NCBI GenBank assembly: GCA_032716605.1
Contig: CM064571.1
Coordinates: 18,097,862-18,161,861 of the forward strand
Origin: Paralithodes platypus
Lineage: Eukaryota; Arthropoda; Malacostraca; Decapoda; Lithodidae
Direction of reading: 5' to 3'
DNA length: 64,000 nucleotides
Shown here: positions 53,690 to 64,000 of the stretch, in pieces
Numbering within the stretch: position 1 is the first letter of the stretch
Layout: the number at the start of each line of letters is the position of its first letter
Notes under the pieces: model-generated
The model's database searches: none
The model's input: only the letters and a program-made list of their open reading frames with translations
Told to the model about the DNA's origin: nothing
Made by a program: the position numbers and the translations under genes

Positions 53690-54440
53690 GGTTCAGGCAG
53701 AGGTTATAAGGTTCAGACAGAGGTCATCAGGAATCAGGCAGGGTCAGCGGAGGTCATCAGGGATCAGGCAAGGTCATCAGAGGTCATCGGGGATCAGGCA
53801 AGGTCATCATGGGTCATCAGGGATCAGGTAAGGTCATCAGGGGTCAAGCAGGATATGGTAACAGGAATATAAAGGTTACTACAGGTAAACATGCAAAGCT
53901 AATAGTCATAGGGGGTCATGCAGGGTCATTAGAGGTCGAGCTGGGTCAGGTATAGTCATCAGGGATCAGGCAGGGTTATCAGGGGTCAGGTAGGGTCATC
54001 AGGGGTCAGGCAGGGTCATCAGGGGTCAGGTAGAGTCATCAGGGGTCAGGTAGGGTCAACATGGGTCAGGTAGGATCATCAGGGGTCAGGTAGGGTCATC
54101 AGGGGTCAGGTAGGGTCATCAGGGGTCAGCTAGGATCATCAGGGGTCAGGTAGGGTCATCAGGGGTCAGGTAGGGTCATCAGGGGTCAGGTAGGGTCATC
54201 AGGGGTCAGATAGGGTCAACAGAGGTCAGACAGGATCATCAGGGGTCAGGCAGGGTAATCAGAGGTCAGACAGGATCATCAGGGGTCAGACAGGGTCATC
54301 AGGGGTCAGACAGGGTCATCAGGGGTCAGGTAGGGTCATCAGGGGTCAGGTAGGGTCATCAGGGGTCAGGTAGGGTCATCAGGGGTCAGAATAGGGTAAT
54401 CATGGGTCAGAATATGGTCATGCAGGGTCATCAAGGGTCG
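53690..54440. repeat. 20-bp tandem array next to DUF229 exon 1
   Basis: About 37 units of aggggtcaggtagggtcatc, regular in the middle and degraded at both ends. The right-hand border of the exon (gtcatgcagggttcatacgg ggtcaggcgg) already resembles the unit. Confidence 0.95.
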
Positions 54441-54544
54441 CTCATGCAGAAGTAATTTTGAAGATGCCATTAATTTAGAAATCTGTAAAAAAAATAAAAA
54501 AAATAAATAAAAAATCCAGCAATTATTGTTATTCATATTATTAT

Positions 54545-54800
54545 TATTATTATTTGGGTTAACACTTTTTGGTCCGAGGAGGTCTTTTTGGATCTCCCCT
54601 TTTTTGCTCCATTAGTTTGGATATTTTAACTCGTTTCACCCCAGTAAATTGGCGATAATAATACCTTTTTACCCCATTCAGACGGAGATTTTGATTCTGT
54701 CCGAGCGATTAGGCTAACGAGCCTGCAACTTGCACAAATTCAGCCTTTGACCAGGACATTTTGCTATAGAAAAATTTACAAATATTTCGAATTAGGTTAA
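54545..54800 (+). mobile_element. Diverged family 1 relative
   Basis: tggatctccccttttttgct ccattagtttggatatttta, ccgagcgattaggctaacga gcctg and catttt(g)ctatagaaaaatt keep the family order at low similarity. Confidence 0.55.
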
Positions 54801-54821
54801 TGAAGATATATTTTGAAGACA

Positions 54822-56480
54822 TCCATAATATCATACACCACTAAAGACATCCATAATATCATACACCACTAAAGACATCCATAATATCATACACCACTAA
54901 AGACATCCATAATATCATACACCACTAAAGACATCCATAATATCATACACCACTAAAGACATCCATAATATCATAAACCACTAAAGACATCCATAATATC
55001 ATACACCACTAAAGACATCCATAATATCATAAACCACTAAAGACATCCATATCATAAACCACTAAAGACATCCATAATATCATACACCACTAAAGACACC
55101 CATAATATCATAAACCACTAAAGACATCCATAATATCATAAACCACTAAAGACACCCATAATATCATAAACCACTAAAGACATCCATAATATCATAAACC
55201 ACTAAAGACATCCATAATATCATAAACCACTAAAGACATCCATAATATCATACACCACTAAAGACATCCATAATATCATAAACCACTAAAGACATCCATA
55301 ATATCATAAACCACTAAAGACATCCATAATATCATAAACCACTAAAGACATCCATAATATCATACACCACTAAAGACATCCATAATATCATAAACCACTA
55401 AAGACATCCATAATATCATAAACCACTAAAGACATCCATAATATCATAAACCACTAAAGACATCCATAATATCATAAACCACTAAAGACATCCATAATAT
55501 CATAAACCACTAAAGACATCCATAATATCATAAACCACTAAAGACATCCATAATATCATAAACCACTAAAGACATCCATAATATCATAAACCACTAAAGA
55601 CATCCATAATATCATAAACCACTAAAGACATCCATAATATCATAAACCACTAAAGACATCCATAATATCATAAACCACTAAAGACATCCATAATATCATA
55701 AACCACTAAAGACATCCATAATATCATAAACCACTAAAGACATCCATATCATAAACCACTAAAGACATCCATAATATCATACACCACTAAAGACATCCAT
55801 AATATCATAAACCACTAAAGACATCCATAATATCATAAACCACTAAAGACATCCATAATATCATAAACCACTAAAGACATCCATAATATCATACACCACT
55901 AAAGACATCCATAATATCATAAACCACTAATAAAGACATCCATATCATAAACCACTAAAGACATCCATAATATCATACACCACTAAAGACACCCATAATA
56001 TCATAAACCACTAAAGACATCCATAATATCATAAACCACTAAAGACACCCATAATATCATAAACCACTAAAGACATCCATAATATCATAAACCACTAAAG
56101 ACATCCATAATATCATAAACCACTAAAGACATCCATATCATAAACCACTAAAGACATCCATAATATCATACAACACTAAAGACATCCATAATATCATAAA
56201 CCACTAAAGACATCCATAATATCATAAACCACTAAAGACATCCATAATATCATAAACCACTAAAGACATCCATAATATCATAAACCACTAAAGACATCCA
56301 TATCATAAACCACTAAAGACATCCATAATATCATACACCACTAAAGACATCCATATCATAAACCACTAAAGACATCCATAATATCATAAACCACTAAAGA
56401 CATCCATAATATCATAAACCACTAAAGACATCCATATCATAAACCACTAAAGACATCCATAATATCATACACCACTAAAA
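54822..56480. repeat. 28-bp tandem array, about 60 copies
   Basis: Unit aaagacatccataatatcat aaaccact. Variants are acaccact, a 4-bp deletion (atccatatcat) and acaccc. Variant blocks recur in the same order (e.g. around 55030-55100, 55915-56010 and 56120-56470), which shows duplication of multi-unit blocks. Confidence 0.97.
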
Positions 56481-56499
56481 CTGAGGCCGTGTTTTCAGA

Positions 56500-56985
56500 G
56501 GTTTTATGGGAGGGGGAGGAGGGGAGGGAAGGGGGTAGGAGGGAAGAAGGGGGGGGGAGGAGGGGGTAGGTGGGAAGAAGGGGGTTAGGAGGGAAGAAGG
56601 GGGTGGGGGGGAGAGGGGGTAGGGAGGAGGTGGGGGAGGATGGGGGGGGAAGAGGAGGGTAGGAGGGAATAAAGGGGGGGGGGGGGGGAAGGGGGTAGGA
56701 GGGAAGAAGGGGGGGGGGGAAAGAGGAGGGTAGGAGGGAAGAAGGGGGGGGGAAGAGGAGGGTAGGAGGGAATAAAGGGGGGGGGGAAGGGGGTAGGAGG
56801 GAAGAAGGGGAGGAAAGAGTAGGGTAGGAGGGAAGAAGAGGGGCGTAGGAGGGAAGAAGGGGGGGAAAGAGGGGGGTATGAGGGAAAAAGGGGGGAAGAG
56901 GTGGGTATGAGGGAAAAAGGGGGGGGGGAAGAGGTGGGTAGGGGGGTCGGAGGAGGGGGGGGGGGGGGGCGGAGGTATTTTTTTG
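56500..56985. repeat. Polypurine, G-rich tract
   Basis: Nearly 480 bp of G/A on the plus strand with many GGG to GGGGGGGG runs and a loose unit ggtaggagggaagaaggggg. The Pro-rich reverse frame is composition only. Confidence 0.95.
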
Positions 56986-57078
56986 CCAGACTAAATCCTC
57001 TCATTACTCGTCCAAATATATATGCACAATCTATTCTATGTTTTTAAAAGGTATACAAACTGTGCTCGATAAGTTGGT

Positions 57079-57330
57079 TTTAATGACTCCACAGAAGAAA
57101 CAAAACTATTATACCGGTACTATAAGTTTTATTGACTCCACAGAAGAAACAAAACTATTATACCGGTACTATAAGTTTTATTGACTCCACAGAAGAAACA
57201 AAACTATTATACCGGTACTATAAGTTTTATTGACTCCACAGAAGAAACAAAACTATTATACCGGTACTATAAGTTTTATTGACTCCACAGAAGAAACAAA
57301 ACTATTATACCGGTACTATAAGTTTTATTT
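57079..57330. repeat. 49-bp tandem array
   Basis: Five identical units (gactccacagaagaaacaaa, actattataccggtactata, agttttatt). Confidence 0.95.
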
Positions 57331-57340
57331 ATTTATTTGT

Positions 57341-57582
57341 TTACGTGATTCATGCATGCTTACAAATACTTTACGTGATTCATGCATGCTTACAAATACT
57401 TTACGTGATTCATGCATGCTTACAAATACTTTACGTGATTCATGCATGCTTACAAATACTTTACGTGATTCATGCATGCTTACAAATACTTTACGTGATT
57501 CATGCATGCTTACAAATACTTTACGTGATTCATGCATGCTTACAAATACTTTACGTGATTCATGCATGCTTACAAATACTTT
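57341..57582. repeat. 30-bp tandem array
   Basis: Eight identical units of tttacgtgattcatgcatgc ttacaaatac, only 10 bp after the previous array. Confidence 0.96.
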
Positions 57583-57769
57583 CATCGTGTTTTCAATCTA
57601 AATACAAATTCGGTAACAGAACTTAACCTAGCCTAGTTAACCTAACCTCTGCTTGTCCAGTATTTTAGAACTGCGTGTCACTTAATCTGTCAGCTCGATC
57701 TACTTTTACAGTTAAACATACACATAGCGTCAGTGTTGTACCCATGTGACTCACTAATACTTGTACACA

Positions 57770-58235
57770 TACATACATACACACACACACACACTCACCA
57801 ACCCACACTCATACATACACACGCCCACCAACCCACACCCACTCACCAACCCACACACATACATACACGCGCCCACCCAAACCCACAAACTCACCAACCC
57901 ACACACATACATACACACGCCCACCAACCCACACACATACACACAAACTCACCAACCCACACACATACATACACGCGCCCACCCAAACCCACACAAACTA
58001 ATCAACCCACACACATACATACACGCGCCCACCCAAACCCACATGCATCCACCAAACCACCCACACACATACATACACACGCCCACCAACCCACACACAT
58101 ACACACACACACTCACCAACCCACACAACACATGCACCCACCGACCAACCCAAACACACACATACACACGCCCACACCCACACGCACCCACCCACATACA
58201 TACACACGCCCACACGCACCCACCGACCCACCCAA
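57770..58235. repeat. CA/CCCA-rich complex repeat
   Basis: Repeated caacccacacacatacatac acacgcccac-like phrases of 30-60 bp. The Thr/His/Pro frame is composition. Confidence 0.92.
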
Positions 58236-58437
58236 GCACCATATAATTTGTAAAAGTCTGAACAAAAATAAAAATTCTTTTCTATGCTATCCCCCCCCCC
58301 CACTTGAATTTATCACCCATCAGGACCATAAAACTAAATTACAGCTCAGGATATATATAAATACGTGTAATAAACCTTGACGAATATAACACGAATATGG
58401 AGTACATGAATAGTTTATTAGGAGTTTATGACCATGC

Positions 58438-58775
58438 TAATGTGACCCCTTCTCCCTCATGTTTAACCCCATTAGTTTGGACATTTTAAGACGTTGGTTC
58501 CATTAGTTTGGCAATTTAGAGGTCTTACACCCCATTTATTTGTCAATATTAGGACCTTTCGTGCCATTTAGGTGAGGGTTCTTCCCTGGCGAGCGAAACC
58601 GAGCCTGTAATTTTAAGAGGAACCGGCCTTGGGCCGGGATATTTTTCTACCGAAAAATGTACACATTTAGCTCGATAAGGGGTCTAGCGGGTATTTTTTT
58701 TATTTGATAGAGGTCTGGCAACACAACTAAGAAATATATACATAAATAAATAGATAAACAAATATATTCTACCCC
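58438..58775 (+). mobile_element. TTAA-bounded family 1 copy, plus orientation
   Basis: gaccccttctccctcatgtt, ggacctttcgtgccatttag, tggcgagcgaaaccgagcct, ggccttgggccggga and taccgaaaaatgtacacatt, ending at acccccttaa. Confidence 0.75.
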
Positions 58776-58923
58776 CTTAATAGTTACCATTCTAAATCTG
58801 GCCAGGACCCATCCAAGCCATATAGAATCATGACTGTATATACCGGTAGATCTTGGATGGTCCTGTTGAGCTGGGGTATACTGTTGAATAGGCTCGGATA
58901 ACAGGTGTGATTCAGGTCCTGGA

Positions 58924-59493
58924 GTGGCGGCGTCTACGCCGTGGGACCACCTCCCGGAACTGCCGACCATGGGTGGCTGCCGACCCTCCCGTCCGGGGAC
59001 AAGATCACCGACAGTGGAGGACAGCAGGCTGCCGACCGTGGGGAGCAGTTTCCGGGAGCCAAACCGCCACAACTATCCCCTGCCCCTTCCCTGGGGGCAC
59101 GCGTCCTTGGAGCGGCTGCGGTCGCGCAGGGCAATTCTCACACCTCTCACACCACACACACACACACGATACACAGTTTTTCCTACACCGAGAAATGACT
59201 CTCCGGCTGTCATTTCTCGAAAACTCCTTCTAGCCGGAGACATTGAGAGCAACCCAGGACCCACCTACAAATACACATGTCCAACTTGCTCAAAACCCAT
59301 TACTTCGAGCCACCAAACTAAGGGTTCAGTTCTCTGCAACTCATGTGGGAACTGGACCCATTTCACCCGCACAACACTTGCCTCCATAAAACACTACACA
59401 AACACCTGGACATGTTCCTCATGCCCCTCCCTCTCCCAGTCAAATCCCTCCCCTAAAGCCCGTCCACCTCTCCCCCCCCCCCAACCCACATAA
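58924..59493 (+). pseudogene. LINE N-terminal ORF with 2A motif and PHD-like finger
   Basis: 189 codons, ATG to TAA, in the element above. Residues 1-100 are Pro/Arg/Ser-rich. Residues 101-113 read LLLAGDIESNPGP, a match to the D-[VI]-E-x-N-P-G-P consensus of 2A ribosome-skipping peptides. Cysteines and a histidine follow in a PHD-like order: CPTC at 119-122, CNSC at 138-141, H146 and CSSC at 164-167. 2A-like peptides at this position are known in some APE-type LINEs. Skipping here would release the zinc-finger part as a separate chain. Confidence 0.82.
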
Positions 59494-59869
59494 CCTTACC
59501 ATACCATCCTCTCCTCCCCAATCCACATAACCTGCCCATAACATCCACTCCCACTCCTAAAACCCGTCCACCTCTCCTCCCCAACCCACCCAGCCCATCC
59601 ACACCCCAACCTAATCCATTCCTACCCTAATCTCCTGCACCCCAATCCCCACCCCCACCCCCCCCCCCACCCCCTCCCCCTCCCCCACCCCCACCCCATC
59701 CTCGTGCAGCAGCACCCAACATACACCACACACACAACATTAACATCCTTCAACTAAACATAGATGGCATCAACACAAAGCAACACGAACTCACACACTT
59801 CATCAATGTCACATTCTCAACTTTGTATAGCTTTAGTATCTGATATTATTTGTATTATCTTCACTAGTT

Positions 59870-60054
59870 TACGTGAACACCTGCCCGGGTTGTAACACAG
59901 CACCCCATACCATAAAACACATCATAGAAGACTGCATTTCACACAACCACTTACGCCAACAACACAATTTACACTCTTTGAGAGCTCTGTGGGAAAGCCC
60001 GACCGTGGCCATGGCCTTCCTTGGGGACTCGGGGCTGTTCGGCCAGGCAGCTTA
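59870..60054 (+). pseudogene. C-terminal end of 2A-family LINE polymerase
   Basis: NTCPGCNTAPHTIKHIIEDC, then HNLHSLRALWESP and LFGQAA before the stop: a CxxC...H...C knuckle-like terminus, the same as at 28900-29085. Confidence 0.78.
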
Positions 60055-60329
60055 GGGAACAACAACAACAACAGGTGTGATTCAGGACTTTCAAAATATA
60101 ATAGGAACAATAAAGGCTTGGTTTGATATGGAGAAGTTCGGAGAGGTATAGGAATAGATAGACGAGAAGATAGATACATAGATAGAGAGAGAGAGAGATA
60201 GAGAGAGAGAGAAAAACCGAAGGAAAATGTCAACCCCTTAATAATTCAATCAACTCCCCCACCCTTATTGCCACCCAAACACGGAAAAACTCTCTTCCCA
60301 AATGGCTAAGGGTTCGTCAGGGATATCAG

Positions 60330-60730
60330 TAATTAAGGGTTGGGTTTTTCCTGGACCCCCTTCTTCCTTCAATTTTGAGATATTCAGACGTTCGCCCCCA
60401 TTAATTTGGCGATTTTAAGACCTTTTACCCCATTTCATTGCTTTTATTTACACCTTTCCTGCCATTGTGGTGTCGACAATTTCCTGGCGATCGATAGCGG
60501 ACCCCTTCTCCCTCATGTTTAGCCCCATTAATTTTGAGATAGTCAGACGTTCGCCCCCATTAGTTTGGCGATTTTAAGACCTTTCGCCCCATTTCTTTGG
60601 TAATATATAAACCTTTCGTGCCATTTAGGTGTCGACAATTTCCTGGCGATCGATAGCGAGCCTGTAATTTAGGAGGATCCGGTCTTTGGCCAGTACCTTC
60701 TACCTAAATGTGTATACATTTATATTGATT
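60330..60730 (+). mobile_element. Two overlapping family 1 copies, plus orientation
   Basis: The first copy (60340-60495: ctggacccccttcttccttc to tcctggcgatcgatagcg) is cut and directly followed by a second, longer one that starts again at gaccccttctccctcatgtt (60499). Both have gcgatcgatagcg where most copies have gcgagcgatagcg. Confidence 0.72.
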
Positions 60731-60997
60731 AACCCCTTCTGTACCGGCAACGTCTTTTTCATTTTATTCTGGCAACTATTAGACGATTTTATTCAGTTTA
60801 GGAAGGACGTCTACCCATTAACAGACTACATACTATCTCAATTAATCCTTTTAGGTACCATATATCTTTCCTAATCTTCATAAAATCGCCTAAACGTAGC
60901 TGTAATCAAATAGAGAAGACGTCCTCGGTACTGAACAGGGACGTCCTTTTCTTTATCATATTTCTGCAACTATTAGACAATTTTATTCAGCTTAGGT
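60729..60997. mobile_element. Family 2 TTAA MITE plus partial second copy
   Basis: ttaaccccttctgtaccggc and gacgtcctcggtactgaaca ggg, then a second inner half (cgtccttttctttatcatat, gacaattttattcagcttag). Confidence 0.72.
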
Positions 60998-61012
60998 CTT
61001 CTGTGTACTTAC

Positions 61013-61110
61013 GGACACGTGTGTTTGACGGATTGTGAGCCATCCCGACCGCCCGCCGCCCACTACCACACGCGCGGGGGACAGTAGGAGGAGGCGGAAG
61101 CGTCGGTTGA
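61013..61110 (-). CDS. Candidate first coding exon of an unknown gene
   Basis: A GC- and CpG-rich stretch on the minus strand. An ATG at 61043 gives MAHNPSNTRV, cut in phase 1 by a good donor (GTGTCC|GTAAGT). A TATA-like aattatatatttt lies about 30 bp upstream of the GC-rich part. It could be the 5' exon of the DUF229 gene, but the next exon found (53619) needs phase 2 input, so an extra exon would be required. Confidence 0.28.
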
Positions 61111-61197
61111 AGTAACGACACTTATGGAAAATATATAATTTATGTATGCGTGTAAATATGAAGTATACGGATTGAGTTCTATACCCTAATAAAATCC

Positions 61198-61415
61198 TAA
61201 CTAACCTAACGTAACGTAACGTAACGTAACGTAACCTAACCTAACCTAACCTAACCTCTCTCTCTCTCTCTTTCATCATATTTTTTCCAACCGCCTGGCC
61301 TGACCTAACCTAACCTAACCTAACCCTTTCTCTCTCTCTTAACCTAACCAAACCAAACCTAACCCTTTCTCTCTCTCTTAACCTAACCTAACTTAACCTA
61401 ACCTAACCTCTCTCT
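61198..61415 (-). repeat. Interstitial telomere-like (CCTAA)n runs
   Basis: Blocks of taacctaacctaacctaacc at 61215-61257, 61300-61325 and 61380-61412, plus a (cgtaa)n variant, separated by (CT)n. CCTAA/TTAGG is the arthropod telomere unit. Confidence 0.85.
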
Positions 61416-61999
61416 CTTTCATCATATTTTGTTCACCGTATTCCTATTTTTAGAGTTCAGATTTAAAGATACCAAGCCAGATATATCTTGACTAACATTC
61501 AGTTTTTCTCAGGATGTCAAACCGGAGCAGTTTTTGTCAAGACTTGAATGAATATCAGAACGAATACAATAAAATTAGCAGGAAATAGCATTGTTTTGGC
61601 CATGTTATCACTTCCAAAGACATAATTTGAACTATAAACCCTAATTTGATCTTAATATGGGTAATAATAAAGAGTACAAATAATGAACTCGACTTTCGTT
61701 TGACACCTTGGTTTTTCTAATATCGAATAAGTCTTAGGTTGTCCCCGCCGGGGTATAGGGTTTTGTATCACACACGGGGGAGGCCAATAACAACTCGCCC
61801 AATGTCATATCGGGCACTTGTCAAAACTCCCACTCTTAGGTTGACCCCGAATAGATCTCTTCAATTAGGTGATGTGCTACATTAGCAATAAAAAACCCTA
61901 ACCTTAGCAGAAAAAAAATGTTACCTAAGATTTAACCCACTAACCGAGGGGGTTGCCGGCGACACCTCCTCGCAAACATAAAGCGCTAACTATAGTTAC
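61416..61999. other. Unassigned sequence flanking the BIR fragment
   Basis: Free of the usual family 1, family 2 and microsatellite repeats, unlike nearly all the rest of the window. No frame I can identify. The phrase agtcttaggttgtccccgcc followed later by ctcttaggttgaccccg suggests a diverged direct repeat. Confidence 0.4.
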
Positions 62000-62624
62000 T
62001 CATTGGTAATTTAGTAAGCCGGCCTCAGACAGCTCCTTAGGTTTCTGTTTGATGAGTTCCGGCCACCGGGCGTAGCTGTCTAAACGACTCTCATATGTGA
62101 GGTAGTCGGGTCTTTTGGGACCCCTTTGACCAACCACTCCCTCAAGATTCATATGGGTCTTGTTGGATGGACCATTTTTCTCTGAGCATGATCTGGACAT
62201 GTGACGTCTGCCCCCGGAGATGTTCATCTCCGTGTTGCCTACTTCAGACCTCGGGGATATTCGAGAGATGATGCGACTGTACTTGAGTGGGATGTTACCC
62301 ACCGGGTGTCCCCTCACAAATGGGCAGCGAGGGAAGTGCTGCTGGTGCTCCCCCCCATACTGTGTCCCCCTTCTTCAAGTCCCCCACGATCCCACGACAA
62401 AACGCGCAGGCACAATTGTCCATTGTTCGCAAAAAATAGAACCCGTCACGAGCAAGGTCTGAGGGTTTTAACCATGATACTGGCCAGTCAATGAACGTTT
62501 CCAACCGCTCCTTCTCGAATCTTAGACTGTCATACGAAACAAACTTCTTGGATCGAGTCTCAGAGCTGTGTGTGTTGAGTGAGATTTCAGCCATTCTTGA
62601 GGTACAGATCCTTAAAAAATACAT
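62000..62624 (-). pseudogene. BIR-domain (IAP-like) reading frame, broken
   Basis: Minus strand, no introns visible. The upstream frame (to about 62350) holds the first part of a BIR domain: a starting Arg-Leu-x-Thr-Phe-x-x-Trp-Pro, GFYFLR, and the zinc ligands Cys73 and Cys76 in CACAFC. The His and last Cys of the zinc site appear in the neighbouring frame, so a run of seven C at 62350-62356 marks a one-base frameshift. The second frame continues about 100 residues and begins a second BIR (Arg-Leu-x-Ser-Tyr-x-x-Trp-Pro) that ends at a stop near 62000. BIR proteins bind caspases and occur in hosts and in large DNA viruses. Origin is discussed in the findings. The gene is non-functional as read. 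Confidence 0.72.
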
Positions 62625-62759
62625 GTTGCAGTTGTAAATGTGTTGACAATATTGCTCATAAACTGTGTAATTTTAGCCACTTTTTCTTGATCGTCTCCAT
62701 ACATGCATATACTTCATAGTGATCCATATCATACAGCTATTGCTAGTGATCTGATGGAA

Positions 62760-63017
62760 TAACTTTCCTCTTATTTTGAAAATGAATCTTTAGATGGAGT
62801 GGGTAGCATTGCAAAAGCGTACATCCCCACAAAGACACAAACCTTAATCTCCAAACTATATTCAACATGCGTGGATAATAGCTCCTACCCTCGGGGTAGA
62901 GGTCTTGTCGCCTGGAACTGCCTGGGTTGGCTCACTGTGGGGGTAAGAGAGTATGACGGGTCTGGGCTGTCTCGGGAGGCTTTAATACCCCAACGAGCGG
63001 TTGGGGTATTAATATAA
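62760..63017 (+). CDS. Unidentified open frame near the BIR fragment
   Basis: About 84 codons open on the plus strand after a stop at 62760. The part up to 62895 has protein-like composition (YFENESLDGVGSIAKAYIPT). No family recognised and no start codon certain. It may be a remnant of the same inserted segment. Confidence 0.22.
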
Positions 63018-63236
63018 GTTAATGGGCAACACCCCGGAAAGTGGGACTCGCGATGGTTCAATAGGAGACCCACCCGCGGGCATTTTAGACGAGAGTAGAT
63101 TATTTATATCTCCACCATATTGCTTTTTGATCTGAGTGTTTACAATATGAAAGGGATGAAGACCCGTTGCCCTAATAATTAGATCTACATCATCACGCTG
63201 GGCTTTGGACGACGTACCCCCCTTAGACGAGAGCAA
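63009..63236 (-). CDS. Unidentified open frame, possible fragment
   Basis: 75 codons on the minus strand with protein-like composition ([20 protein letters not shown]). It is cut at its 5' side by the LINE that starts at 63228. No family recognised. Confidence 0.3.
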   Translation of the reverse strand: MLSSKGGTSSKAQRDDVDLIIRATGLHPFHIVNTQIKKQYGGDINNLLSSKMPAGGSPIEPSRVPLSGVLPINLY

Positions 63237-64000
63237 CCCACCCGTATCCCGGATCGCCTCGGAGATCGGCCCAACATTCTTGACTTGTTTCTAACTTCTA
63301 ACCCTTCTTCTTATACTGTCGATCTTTTCTCTCCTTTGGACTCCTCCGACCATAAACTTATCTCTGTCACCTGTCCTATCTCTCCAGTACGGCCACCCGA
63401 TCATCCTAGCTGGCGGCGCTTGTGGCGCTTTGGCGCTACAGACTGGGAGGCTCTCCGACAGTACTTCTTTGATTTCCCATGGAATGATTTCTGCTTCCGT
63501 GGCCCTCGGAGAGTGCTGAACGCATTACCGAGGTAATCCTATCGAGCATGGAAGCATACTTTCCATTCTCTTTCTCTCAGACTAATGCTAAAAAATCTTG
63601 GTTTACTCACGCCTGTTCTACTGCTGTCCGCAATAAGGAGGAAGCATTCAAACGGTAGCGACGCCTTAAAACTCAAGACTCTCATTCTTCCTATGTTTCT
63701 GCCCGGAATCAAGCCAAATCTGCTCTTCGACTTGTCGGGCACTCTTTTATCAATAATAAATGCACTGAACTATCCAACTCTAGCTCTTCCCAAGCTTTCT
63801 GGCATCTAGCCAAAAACCTCTCCAACAATTTCTCTTCCTCGTCTTTCCCTCCCCTCTCCCACTCTGATGGCATAACCATAACTTCTTTCTCTGACAAAGC
63901 TAAACTCTTCGCTCAAACTTTTGCTAGAAACTCCACCTTGGATGATTCCGATGCTATACCTCCCTCTCCACCCTCCTCTCTCTTACTTATGCCTAATATC
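63228..64000 (+). mobile_element. 5'-truncated copy of the outer LINE, runs off the window
   Basis: Identical in order to 45907 onwards, beginning gagcaacccacccgtatccc. It covers the end of the endonuclease (SSDHKLISV), an 8-bp deletion near 63510 relative to the other copy, a TAG at 63656 and the linker before the polymerase. About 95 percent similar by eye. Confidence 0.9.

Larger units (their letters stand above)
58901..60086 (+). mobile_element. 2A-family LINE with target-site duplications, internally deleted
   Basis: Perfect 16-bp direct repeats (acaggtgtgattcagg) at 58901-58916 and 60071-60086 flank the insertion. It keeps the 5' end with the start of ORF (58924), a C-rich stretch (59450-59700) and a few codons of an endonuclease (ILQLNIDGINTKQHELTHF, near 59745). 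After a deletion it resumes near the polymerase end (59870) and finishes in (AAC)n. About 3 kb of the usual coding region is missing. Confidence 0.9.

Noticed and set aside
57230..57626. Repeat proteins over the 30-bp array on both strands
   Set aside because: Three frames are open at once over the same 30-bp units, with no start context or neighbours that suggest a gene.

Overview
The window looks like nuclear DNA of a crustacean, most likely a decapod. Genes are split into short exons by long introns with GT/AG junctions. The peptide gene trissin is present in a six-cysteine form, microsatellites (CA, GA, AT) are very dense, telomere-like CCTAA runs occur, and APE-type LINEs, tRNA-derived SINEs and short inverted-repeat elements are everywhere. 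Nothing prokaryotic is visible. All exon calls come from reading splice sites and checking that codon phases match; no alignment was run.

Host genes, left to right. (1) A DAN/NBL1-like secreted cystine-knot protein on the plus strand, four coding exons, 1518-3989, 274 residues. (2) The trissin neuropeptide precursor on the plus strand, three coding exons, 8582-13620, 178 residues, with a TATA box at 8351. (3) A small chitin-binding (CBM14, peritrophin-like) protein on the minus strand, exons at 19266-19251, 15434-15322 and 14913-14788, probably missing one signal-peptide exon. (4) A DUF229 protein (alkaline phosphatase/sulfatase-like fold) on the minus strand, at least twelve coding exons from about 53619 to 30067. 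All its exon phases agree and it fills the right half of the window.

Between and inside the genes are at least fifteen tandem arrays (unit sizes 19 to 99 bp, the longest 2.8 kb), two abundant TTAA-bounded repeat families, several TA- or TIR-bounded MITEs, several SINE families, and at least three LINE families. One LINE is nested inside another at 45.2-49.6 kb. A LINE remnant at 58917-60070 has clear target-site duplications and encodes a 2A-type DIESNPGP motif upstream of a PHD-like zinc finger. At 62.0-62.6 kb a broken, apparently intronless BIR (inhibitor-of-apoptosis) reading frame lies next to telomere-like repeats. It may be a remnant of an endogenous large DNA virus of crustaceans.

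The most unusual pattern is that tandem duplications repeatedly coincide with exon boundaries. The end of the DAN gene is present three times. The 5' half of trissin exon 2 is duplicated with its splice acceptor. In the DUF229 gene at least five exon junctions are copied into adjacent arrays: 99-bp in-frame acceptor units, 63-bp donor units, copied acceptors at 41.5 and 34.1 kb, and three decayed segmental copies around 52 kb, one of which grew a 27-bp minisatellite. Other arrays have visible single-copy ancestors nearby, so this window shows minisatellites at several stages of birth.
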